Below, one piece after another: positions 1 through 6,603 of a stretch of 21,237 bases of DNA. The stretch covers positions 1-21,237 of the forward strand of contig CAKRWX010000010.1 in NCBI GenBank assembly GCA_934418055.1, written 5' to 3'. The notes beneath the pieces were generated by a model. It saw nothing but the letters and a program-made list of their open reading frames with translations, searched no databases and was not told where the DNA came from. A program made the position numbers and the translations under genes. Origin of the DNA: an uncultured Lachnospiraceae bacterium. GTDB taxonomy: Bacteria; Bacillota; Clostridia; Lachnospirales; Lachnospiraceae. Positions within the stretch are counted from its first letter, which is position 1; each line of letters opens with the position of its first letter.

Positions 1-7
1 CAGCGAC

Positions 8-47
8 CCGCCGCAGGCGGAGAACCCTGCAAGCAGGATTCTATTTT
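8..47. other. Two short inverted repeats at the left edge
   Basis: Two potential hairpins lie before yqfC. The first is CCGCC (8-12) and GGCGG (16-20) around a three-base loop. The second is GAA-C-CCTGC (22-30) against GCAGG-A-TTC (33-41), followed by TATTTT. The second could be a weak terminator of an upstream gene outside the window. However, the reading frame of yqfC stays open through this stretch, so it may instead be coding sequence. No promoter is recognisable here. Confidence 0.25.
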
Positions 48-97
48 CATATCCTTTCACATATGATGAAGATGATAAAGTGTCGGAAGTGATCCCC

Positions 98-391
98 ATG
101 CCCAGACAACTTCAGGAGATGGCAGCCCATACCTTAAAAATTCCCGCCGACGTGGCCCTTTCAGAGCCGGTGATCACCATCACCGGGCGCAGGCGGGTGT
201 ATCTGGAGAATTATGACCGGATTGTAAGCCTGGATCCCAGCGAGATCCGTCTGCAGACCCGGACCTGCAAGATCCAGATCCTGGGTGCCTGCCTTGGAAT
301 CGAATATTATACCAGGGATGAAATGCTGATCACAGGCCAGATCATGTCCGTGAATATGGAAGCCAGAGGAGGAAAAAAGGGTGATCCGTGA
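98..391 (+). CDS. yqfC: YqfC/YabP-family sporulation protein
   Basis: A small cytosolic protein of the YabP/YqfC family. In Bacillus subtilis the yqfC-yqfD pair belongs to the mother-cell (sigma-E) sporulation programme; the biochemical role is unknown. Family hallmarks are the hydrophobic run around PEPVITITG-like residues and YLENYDRI, then alternating beta-strand segments, as in B. subtilis YqfC (about 93 aa). I chose the ATG at 98 (97 aa). It has GGAAG (85-89) eight bases upstream and matches the family's short N-terminus. A GTG at 80 in the same frame (103 aa) has no visible ribosome binding site but cannot be excluded. The frame is also open to the left edge of the window. The stop overlaps the yqfD start by 11 bases, so the two are translationally coupled. 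Confidence 0.8.
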   Translation: MPRQLQEMAAHTLKIPADVALSEPVITITGRRRVYLENYDRIVSLDPSEIRLQTRTCKIQILGACLGIEYYTRDEMLITGQIMSVNMEARGGKKGDP

Positions 392-1682
392 GGCTGGACA
401 GTGGAAGAGAGGGTATCTGAAACTGAAGATCTGGGGTTACGGCGTGGAGCGTTTTTTCAATGTGTGCGGGAAAACGGGGATCGGGATCTGGAACGTGCGG
501 GCGGAGAGAGAAGGCGCTCAGGGGAGACAGGAACTTTCAGACAGCCCCCCAAAGTCCTGCGGTTCCGCATTTTCCTGCTGCATGGAACTGAAAGATTTCC
601 GCAGGATCCGTCCGGCTGTCCGGAAAACGAAAGTCCACGTCCGGATTCAGAAACGGCTGGGACTGCCATTTTTCCTTCATCGGAATCGAAAACGATGGTT
701 GTTATTCGCAGGTCCCGGATTGGTTCTGACGATTTTACTGGTACTTTCTATGTTTGTGTGGAATGTGACGTTCGAGGGCAACACCCGTTACACAGATGAT
801 GCCCTGATGACTTATTTGGAGGAATCCGGCATCCGGCCTGGAATTCTCAAGCGGCGGATCTTTTTAAGCCAGCTGGAAGAACAGATTCGTCTGGACTACC
901 CGGAGATTTTGTGGGTGTCAGCGCAGATTTCCGGCACGCAGCTTTCCATAAAACTGCGGGAAAATGACGTGGTGTTTTCTATTCCAGAAAAGGATGATCG
1001 TCCAGCCAATCTGGTGGCTTCTTCTGATGCGGTCGTCACCCGGCTGGTGATCCGTCAGGGAAAGGCACTGGTAAAAGAAGGCGACCAGGTGGAAAAAGGA
1101 CAGATCCTGGCAGAAGGGGCCTTGGAGCTGATGAATGATAACGGGGAAATGATCAGGAAAGCCTATGTCCAGGCGGATGGGGAGATCTACGGGACTGTCC
1201 ATTATCAGTATCGGAAACAGCTAGAGCCTTACCGGAAAATCCAGGTAAAAACAGGAAAGAAAAGCGGCGGGTTCTGCCTGACGGTGGGAAATCAGAGCTG
1301 GGGCTGGACGCTGCCGTCCCTTTCCAAAAATCCATGGATCAGCCGGACAGAAGAAAAGCAGGTGCGGCTGGGAAGGGATTTTTATCTGCCCATTTGGTAT
1401 GGCTGGATCCAAAAAGAGGAAATCCAGGTTTTTGAGCGCCCCTATACCAAAGAGGAGGCAAAAGCCCAGGCGGAACTGGAAAAATGGGCTATGGAAGAAA
1501 AATTATTAGAAAAAGGGGTACACATTATTGGAAATAATGTTAAAATACAAGAGAATGGCTTTTCTTTTTCCATAGAGGGCGAAATCCTGTGCGAGGAACA
1601 GATCGCAGTGCCGGAACATTTTCAGGCACCGCAGGAGGAATCCCTGGAAGGAGAAGAGAATAAAAACGAGGAGACGATGTAA
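381..1682 (+). CDS. yqfD: Sporulation protein YqfD
   Basis: A single-pass membrane protein of the YqfD (stage IV sporulation) family, 433 aa. The GTG start at 381 is set by AGAGGAGG (365-372) eight bases upstream. The N-terminus (RGYLKLKIWGYGVERFFN) is typical of the family. A membrane segment lies at about residues 105-127. It is followed by a POTRA/FtsQ-like stretch beginning VTFEGN (about 128-194), then a lipoyl/barrel-sandwich-like hairpin containing VKEGDQVEKGQIL (about 209-246). The extracytoplasmic part probably faces the space between mother cell and forespore; this is inferred from family knowledge. One oddity is an extra polar, cysteine-containing insertion at about residues 42-68, where homologues I recall are shorter. 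Gene order yqfC-yqfD-phoH-ybeY matches the B. subtilis block. Confidence 0.9.
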   Translation: MIREAGQWKRGYLKLKIWGYGVERFFNVCGKTGIGIWNVRAEREGAQGRQELSDSPPKSCGSAFSCCMELKDFRRIRPAVRKTKVHVRIQKRLGLPFFLHRNRKRWLLFAGPGLVLTILLVLSMFVWNVTFEGNTRYTDDALMTYLEESGIRPGILKRRIFLSQLEEQIRLDYPEILWVSAQISGTQLSIKLRENDVVFSIPEKDDRPANLVASSDAVVTRLVIRQGKALVKEGDQVEKGQILAEGALELMNDNGEMIRKAYVQADGEIYGTVHYQYRKQLEPYRKIQVKTGKKSGGFCLTVGNQSWGWTLPSLSKNPWISRTEEKQVRLGRDFYLPIWYGWIQKEEIQVFERPYTKEEAKAQAELEKWAMEEKLLEKGVHIIGNNVKIQENGFSFSIEGEILCEEQIAVPEHFQAPQEESLEGEENKNEETM

Positions 1683-1688
1683 AACAGC

Positions 1689-2720
1689 ATGAGTATCATC
1701 GAAACTATGATCGACATTCCTGCAGAGCATGAGAAAAATGTCTGCGGACAGTTTGACAGTTACTTAAAGAAGATAGAGCGGACCCTGCATGTGACTATGG
1801 TTTCCAGAGATGGAGCCATCAAGGTGATCGGACCGGAGGTCAGTGTCAGAAAGGCCAAAAGTGTATTTAATAATTTAATTGAGTTGTCCAAACGGGGCAA
1901 TGAGATCACCCAGCAGAACGTGGATTACGCGTTATCCTTATCATTTTCGGAGAGCGATAATCAGATCCTGGAGATTGACCGGGATGTGATCTGCCACACC
2001 ATCAACGGCAGACCGGTAAAGCCGAAAACCATGGGACAGAAGAATTATGTGGACGCCATCCGCAAGAAGATGGTGGTGTTCGGCATCGGCCCTGCGGGAA
2101 CTGGTAAGACTTATCTGGCCATGGCCATGGGAATCCAGGCATTTAAGGACGGCGAGGTGGGAAGGATCATTCTCACCAGACCGGCCATTGAGGCGGGAGA
2201 GAAGTTAGGATTTCTGCCAGGTGACTTACAGAGCAAGATCGACCCGTATCTGAGACCGCTTTATGATGCCTTATATCAGATCATGGGTGCAGAGAGTTAT
2301 CTTCACAACGCGGAGAAAGGTTTAATTGAGGTAGCGCCTCTGGCTTATATGAGAGGACGTACTCTGGATAATGCCTATATCATTCTGGATGAGGCACAGA
2401 ATACCACACCGGCCCAGATGAAGATGTTCTTAACCCGAATCGGTTTTGGCTCCAAGGTGATCATTACTGGAGACCAGACCCAGAAGGATCTTCCGGGCGG
2501 CGCGGCATCTGGTCTTGATGTGGCGATCAAGGTTCTGAAAAAAGTGGACGATATCGGATTCTGTTACCTGACCAGCAATGACGTGGTACGTCATCCGCTG
2601 GTACAGAAGATCGTACAGGCTTATGATGATTATGAGGCTAAGAACCAGGCGAAGGACCGCCAGCGGGGAGAGCGGAAGAACACTCAGGAGAAGCGCCAGC
2701 CCAGAAAGAGAGAATGGTAG
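1689..2720 (+). CDS. phoH: PhoH-family ATPase (PhoH-like protein)
   Basis: A cytosolic P-loop NTPase of the PhoH family, 343 aa, close to the usual length. The Walker A motif GPAGTGKT is at residues 134-141. The Walker B motif with the PhoH-specific DEAQN is at 231-238, and the sensor-like TGDQTQ is at 260-265. An N-terminal KH-like region (about 1-95) precedes the ATPase domain, which suggests RNA binding. The C-terminal 25 residues are strongly basic. The family is linked to RNA metabolism because it is consistently next to ybeY, as here; its substrate is not established. The ATG at 1689 lies six bases after the yqfD stop. Its nearest purine-rich site, GAGGAG (1668-1673), is 15 bases away, which is rather far, so the ATG at residue 7 (1707) is a possible alternative. 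Confidence 0.95.
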   Translation: MSIIETMIDIPAEHEKNVCGQFDSYLKKIERTLHVTMVSRDGAIKVIGPEVSVRKAKSVFNNLIELSKRGNEITQQNVDYALSLSFSESDNQILEIDRDVICHTINGRPVKPKTMGQKNYVDAIRKKMVVFGIGPAGTGKTYLAMAMGIQAFKDGEVGRIILTRPAIEAGEKLGFLPGDLQSKIDPYLRPLYDALYQIMGAESYLHNAEKGLIEVAPLAYMRGRTLDNAYIILDEAQNTTPAQMKMFLTRIGFGSKVIITGDQTQKDLPGGAASGLDVAIKVLKKVDDIGFCYLTSNDVVRHPLVQKIVQAYDDYEAKNQAKDRQRGERKNTQEKRQPRKREW

Positions 2721-2730
2721 GAGGATACCT

Positions 2731-3228
2731 ATGACAGTAAATATTGAATACGAAGCAGAAAAACAGTTAGGAATTCCTTATGAGGAGATCATCAATGACG
2801 TGGTGTGCGCGTCTTTGGATTACGAGGGCTGTCCTTATGAAGCGGAGGTCAACGTGGTTCTCACTGACAACGAGGAGATCCACCAGGTCAACAAAGAGTA
2901 CCGCAACGTGGACGCACCGACAGATGTGCTTTCATTCCCCATGTTAGAGTATGACACGCCGTCGGATTTTGACCACGTGGAAGAGGATTTCGCGGACTGC
3001 TTTAACCCGGAGACCGGAGAGCTGATGTTGGGGGACATTATGATCTCTGTGGACAAGGTGGAAGAGCAGGCGGAAAAATACGGACATTCCACTACCAGGG
3101 AACTGGCATTCTTAGTGGCTCACAGTATGCTTCATTTATGTGGTTATGACCACATGGTGGATGAGGAGCGCCTGGTGATGGAAGCAAAGCAGAATGAGAT
3201 TCTGGAGGGAAAAGGGTACCGCCGATGA
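2731..3228 (+). CDS. ybeY: rRNA maturation endoribonuclease YbeY
   Basis: A single-strand-specific metallo-endoribonuclease used in 16S rRNA 3'-end maturation and ribosome quality control, 165 aa. The zinc-binding motif HxxxHxxxxxH is complete (H131, H135, H141 in HSMLHLCGYDH). The family signature NKEYRNVDAPTDVLSFP begins at residue 54. The frame extends upstream to an ATG at 2578 inside phoH. The true start is the ATG at 2731, preceded by AGGAGG (2719-2724) with a six-base spacer and matching the family N-terminus. The gene starts ten bases after phoH and overlaps the next gene in an ATGA, so it is part of a coupled operon. In many Firmicutes dgkA, cdd and era follow ybeY; here they are replaced by a lipoprotein gene. 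Confidence 0.95.
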   Translation: MTVNIEYEAEKQLGIPYEEIINDVVCASLDYEGCPYEAEVNVVLTDNEEIHQVNKEYRNVDAPTDVLSFPMLEYDTPSDFDHVEEDFADCFNPETGELMLGDIMISVDKVEEQAEKYGHSTTRELAFLVAHSMLHLCGYDHMVDEERLVMEAKQNEILEGKGYRR

Positions 3229-4349
3229 GAAAAATGAGGGGTTTATGGGTAGCTGCAGCGGTAACAGTTTGTCTGCTTACCGCCTGTGGGAAAAAGGAAG
3301 AGTATGTGGCAGTTCCAGAGAGTAAGGTTACCGTAGAAAAGGATCCGGTCCAGGTGACAACTGCGCCGGAACCGGAGAATGAGGCGGAGCCAGAAACCAT
3401 CGAAGAGCCGGAGGAGAGGATCGCCGTTGACGGCAAGATCAAAAGCTATCTGACCGGGGAAATGGTGGATGTGGCGAAGGCGGACCGCCGTCCAGTGGCT
3501 GTGATGATGAGCAACGACAAGGCGGCCCTTCCTCAGTACGGCATCAACCGGGCCGGTGTGGTCTATGAGGCTCCTGTGGAAGGCGGTATGAACCGCTATA
3601 TGGCGATTTTAGAGGACTACGATGATTTAGACCGGATCGGATCAGTCCGGAGCTGCCGTACCTATTACACGTACTTTGCAAGGGAATTCGATGCCATTTA
3701 CGCGCATTTTGGACAGAGTACCTTTGCCCTTCCTTACCTGGATAACGTGGATAATATCAACGGAATCAAGGAGGGAAGCCAGGCTTTTTACCGCAGCAGC
3801 GATAAGAAAACCCCTCACAATGCCTATACCAGCGCCCAGAAGCTTCAAAAGACCATCGAGAGTCTAGGCTACAGTCAGACGTATGATTCTTCCTATCATG
3901 GACATTTCCGTTTTACGAAAAATGGAGAAGAGGTCCAGTTAGAGAACAGTCTGGAGGCAGAGAAAGTTGTGCCGGGCTATGCGTTAAACAACGCGTATTT
4001 CCAGTATGACGAGCAGGAGGGTCTGTATCACCGCTATCAGTATGGCGGTGTTCACAAGGGATCGGAAGGTCCGATTACCGTGAAAAATATTATTTTTCAG
4101 TACTGCTCCACGGGGCATTATGCCACCACAGAGTATCTGAATATTGACGTTCACACCAGCCAGTACGGCTATTACATCACCAATGGGCGGGCGATTCCGC
4201 TGTCCTGGAAGAAGGATGGTGAGTTTGGTGTGACCCATTATTATAATATGGAGAATGAGGAAATCACCTTAAACCAGGGTAAGACCTGGATCTGTATCAT
4301 TCCAACGGCTGATTTCCCAAAAACGGAGATTCATGGAAAGAACAACTAG
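3225..4349 (+). CDS. DUF3048 (YerB-like) lipoprotein
   Basis: A predicted extracytoplasmic lipoprotein of 374 aa, related to B. subtilis YerB (DUF3048 N- and C-terminal domains). The N-terminus has a basic start, a hydrophobic core and the lipobox LTAC with C21 as the predicted lipidated cysteine. An acidic, Pro/Glu-rich spacer (about 22-65) follows. The DUF3048 core begins with RPVAVMMSNDKAALPQYG (about 89-106) and contains EGGMNRY (119-125) and IGSVRSCR (138-145). The C-terminal DUF3048_C part runs to about residue 370. The family's function is unknown; an envelope role is only inferred from location. The start ATG overlaps the ybeY stop by four bases, and the end overlaps the next gene by 17 bases. 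Confidence 0.9.
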   Translation: MRKMRGLWVAAAVTVCLLTACGKKEEYVAVPESKVTVEKDPVQVTTAPEPENEAEPETIEEPEERIAVDGKIKSYLTGEMVDVAKADRRPVAVMMSNDKAALPQYGINRAGVVYEAPVEGGMNRYMAILEDYDDLDRIGSVRSCRTYYTYFAREFDAIYAHFGQSTFALPYLDNVDNINGIKEGSQAFYRSSDKKTPHNAYTSAQKLQKTIESLGYSQTYDSSYHGHFRFTKNGEEVQLENSLEAEKVVPGYALNNAYFQYDEQEGLYHRYQYGGVHKGSEGPITVKNIIFQYCSTGHYATTEYLNIDVHTSQYGYYITNGRAIPLSWKKDGEFGVTHYYNMENEEITLNQGKTWICIIPTADFPKTEIHGKNN

Positions 4350-6057
4350 AACAGGACGCAGCAGAAGTAAATACAAAAGAGCAGAAGGAACAGCAGCAGG
4401 AACTGGGGCTCCAGAGAAGAAGGCAGGTTCTAACTTTATTATCCAGGGAAGTATCCTGGCTATCGCTGGAATCATTGTCCGGCTGATCGGCATGTTATAC
4501 CGCATCCCTCTGGCCAATTACATTGGAGATGAGGGAAATGGTTATTACAGTGCGGCTTATAACATTTATTCGATTATGCTGATTCTTTCTTCCTACAGCC
4601 TTCCGGTGGCGGTTTCCAAGATGGTTTCCGCCCGCCTGGCCAGGGGCCAGTACCGGAACGCAAGAAAGATTCTGCGGGCGGCTTTATTTTACGCAACCAT
4701 TGTAGGCGGTGTGGGCTTCTGTGCTTTATGGTTTGGCTCCGGATTCTTTGCGGAGCATGTGATCAAGATGCCTTACAGTGCTTACGCCTTAAAAGTACTG
4801 GCACCGACGGTCTGGATTATGGCGTATCTGGGAGTCCTCAGAGGATTTTTCCAGGGTCATTCCACCATGGTGCCTACGGCAGTTTCCCAGATTTTTGAGC
4901 AGATCGTCAATGCGGTGATCAGTCTTCTGGCGGCGAAGAGCCTTTTTGACCTGGGAGTGAAATCCAATCTGGTTTACGGCTCCACCGAGTATTCCTATGC
5001 GTTTGGTGCAGCAGGAGGTGCTCTTGGTACGGGAGCCGGAGCTTTGACCGCGTTGATTTTATTTGTTGGCCTGTATCTGATGTACCGCCCGAAAATGAAA
5101 CGGCGGATCCGCAAGGAACAGGGAACATCGGCGGAAAGCTACGGCATGATCACCAGCACTTTGTTTTTGACAGTTGTGCCGATCATTGTCAGCAGCAGCC
5201 TTTATAATAGCAGCACTGTCATTGACAATGTGCTGTTTGGCCAGATCATGACCGGACTGGGAGAGGCAAAGCAGATTGCGTCCCAGTGGGGCATTTATTC
5301 TGGTAAATACCATCTGTTATTTAATATCCCGGTGGCAGTGGCCAATTCTCTGTCCTCTTCCCTGATCCCGGCATTGTCCAGGGCTGTGGCAGAGAAGGAC
5401 CGGAAACAGACCTTAAACCGGATTGCCAGCGCCATCCGCTTCTCGATGATCATTGCCATTCCATCGGCAGTGGGACTGGCAGTGCTGGCGGCACCAATCA
5501 GCAATCTGTTATTTCCTGGAAGAGACAATGCAGATCTGATCAAAATGACCTGTTACGGTTCTTCCGCGGTCGTGGTTTATTCCCTGTCAACGGTGACCAA
5601 TGCCGTGTTGCAGGGTATTAACCGGATGAAGACACCGATCCGCAACGCAGGCATTTCCCTGGTGCTTCATACGGTGATCCTGTTTGTGATGCTGCGATAC
5701 TTGCACATGGGCATCTATGGCGTCCTTTACGCCAATATTTTATTTGCCCTGTTTATCTGCATTTTAAATGCCAGATCCATTGCCAGATTTAAGCGTTACC
5801 GCCAGGAAGTGAAGAAGACTTTCCTGATCCCGATGGTGGCGTCTGCAGTCATGGGCGCGGCGGCATTTGGCGTATACCGGGTCGCTTACCGCGTTTTTGG
5901 CAATCTGATCAGCACTGGAATTTCGGTTCTGGTGGCAGTAGCGGTCTACTTCGTTTTACTGATCCTGTTGAAAGGCATTGACGCCCAGGAAATGAGAAGT
6001 ATGCCTGGTGGAACCAGACTGTTGGGCGTGGCAAGAAAACTGCATCTGATGAAATAG
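4333..6057 (+). CDS. SpoVB/YtgP/MurJ-type polysaccharide or lipid II flippase
   Basis: A polytopic membrane protein of 574 aa in the MVF/polysaccharide-transporter branch of the MOP superfamily (SpoVB, YtgP, MurJ). Roughly fourteen hydrophobic segments can be counted from about residue 34 onward. Family features near the N-terminus are VRLIGMLYRIPLANYIGDEGNGYYSAAYNIY-type residues (about 49-79) and the run LPVAVSKMVSARLARGQ (90-106). Related proteins move lipid-linked peptidoglycan or glycan precursors across the membrane. Whether this copy serves vegetative wall, spore cortex or capsule cannot be told. A basic, alanine/glycine-rich cytosolic extension (residues 1-33) precedes the first helix. 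The ATG at 4333 lies inside the end of the lipoprotein gene (17-base overlap) with GGAG four bases upstream, which implies coupling. Confidence 0.85.
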   Translation: MERTTRTGRSRSKYKRAEGTAAGTGAPEKKAGSNFIIQGSILAIAGIIVRLIGMLYRIPLANYIGDEGNGYYSAAYNIYSIMLILSSYSLPVAVSKMVSARLARGQYRNARKILRAALFYATIVGGVGFCALWFGSGFFAEHVIKMPYSAYALKVLAPTVWIMAYLGVLRGFFQGHSTMVPTAVSQIFEQIVNAVISLLAAKSLFDLGVKSNLVYGSTEYSYAFGAAGGALGTGAGALTALILFVGLYLMYRPKMKRRIRKEQGTSAESYGMITSTLFLTVVPIIVSSSLYNSSTVIDNVLFGQIMTGLGEAKQIASQWGIYSGKYHLLFNIPVAVANSLSSSLIPALSRAVAEKDRKQTLNRIASAIRFSMIIAIPSAVGLAVLAAPISNLLFPGRDNADLIKMTCYGSSAVVVYSLSTVTNAVLQGINRMKTPIRNAGISLVLHTVILFVMLRYLHMGIYGVLYANILFALFICILNARSIARFKRYRQEVKKTFLIPMVASAVMGAAAFGVYRVAYRVFGNLISTGISVLVAVAVYFVLLILLKGIDAQEMRSMPGGTRLLGVARKLHLMK

Positions 6058-6096
6058 ACAGGATGGAACTGTTACAAATAAGTTTAAAATAAACCG

Positions 6097-6159
6097 GATA
6101 AGCAGATACTATGCTCATAAGGAGGAAAAACTTATGAGAAAATATGGTATCTGCTTATT
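6097..6159 (+). promoter_or_regulatory. Nested hairpin enclosing ribosome binding site and start codon
   Basis: Two perfect inverted repeats are nested around the start of the small gene at 6134. The outer arms are ATAAGCAGATAC (6098-6109) and GTATCTGCTTAT (6147-6158), 12 of 12 complementary, extendable by a G-U pair (6097/6159). The inner arms are CTCATAAG (6114-6121) and CTTATGAG (6131-6138), 8 of 8, with a nine-base loop. The ribosome binding site AAGGAGG (6119-6125) is partly in the inner arm and loop, and the ATG (6134-6136) lies inside the inner right arm. A read-through transcript should hide the start. GATACTAT (6105-6112) in the outer left arm resembles a sporulation-type -10 element, but no clear -35 is seen. 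The repeats are certain; the regulatory role is inferred. Confidence 0.7.
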
Positions 6160-6517
6160 GTTATTTGTTGTGTTGGCTGTTGCCTGTTTTTCTGTTGGCT
6201 ACGCAGTGACCAGGACAGAGTCGGTCCGGGAGAGTGCGGTTCCGGCCACCGTATATGAGACGGAGACCGTGGATGAACGGCCTGTGGCAGAAGCGGGAGC
6301 TGGTGTTCAGGCGGAAGGAACCGCGGAGGAGCATTACTGCCTGGTGGCGGAGTCAGGGTATCTGATGGTGTATTCCAGGGAGAGGAACGCCCTATATCTG
6401 GACACCCACATTCCGCTGACAGAATTCCCGGATACAGAAAAAGAGAGGCTTTTGGATGGAATCTGGTTTTCTTCCATGGTGGAAGTGTTTCAATATCTGG
6501 AATCTTACACCAGTTAA
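6134..6517 (+). CDS. Small exported/membrane-anchored protein with BofC C-terminal-like region
   Basis: A 127-aa protein with an N-terminal hydrophobic segment (about residues 5-24: signal anchor or uncleaved signal). A low-complexity, Ala/Glu/Val-rich spacer (25-65) and a compact C-terminal region (66-127) follow. The C-terminal region has YCLVAESGYLMVYSRE, THIPLTEFP, LLDGIWF and a final LESYTS. This pattern matches my memory of the C-terminal domain of BofC, the forespore inhibitor of SpoIVB signalling in the sigma-K checkpoint: strand, then I-x-L, then LL-x-GI-x-F, then a closing aromatic/Ser end. The start ATG has AAGGAGG (6119-6125) eight bases upstream but sits within a nested inverted repeat. 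The gene follows the SpoVB-like gene by 76 bases. Assignment to BofC rests on motif resemblance only. It is much shorter than B. subtilis BofC (about 170 aa) and lacks its N-terminal domain. Confidence 0.6.
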   Translation: MRKYGICLLLFVVLAVACFSVGYAVTRTESVRESAVPATVYETETVDERPVAEAGAGVQAEGTAEEHYCLVAESGYLMVYSRERNALYLDTHIPLTEFPDTEKERLLDGIWFSSMVEVFQYLESYTS

Positions 6518-6540
6518 GAAATTGTTACGAAAAAATGAAC

Positions 6541-6569
6541 TTGCATTGCGGGGGCAAAGCCGATACAAT
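6541..6569 (+). promoter_or_regulatory. Sigma-A-like promoter of the flavoprotein genes
   Basis: TTGCAT (6541-6546) and TACAAT (6564-6569) are separated by exactly 17 bases, close to the TTGACA/TATAAT consensus. Transcription would start near 6576, about 28 bases before the ATG at 6604. It would give the two flavoprotein genes their own transcription unit. Seen by eye, not measured. Confidence 0.55.
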
Positions 6570-6603
6570 GGAGAACGAAAAAAGCAGGAGAAGAGGAAAT
6601 CGA

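Noticed and set aside
401..799. 132-codon plus-strand frame inside yqfD
   Set aside because: Overlaps YqfD in another frame, is Arg/Ser/Pro-rich out-of-frame translation, and has no ribosome binding site.
2578..2730. YbeY starting inside phoH
   Set aside because: The extension is an Arg-rich out-of-frame reading of phoH; AGGAGG lies just before the ATG at 2731.
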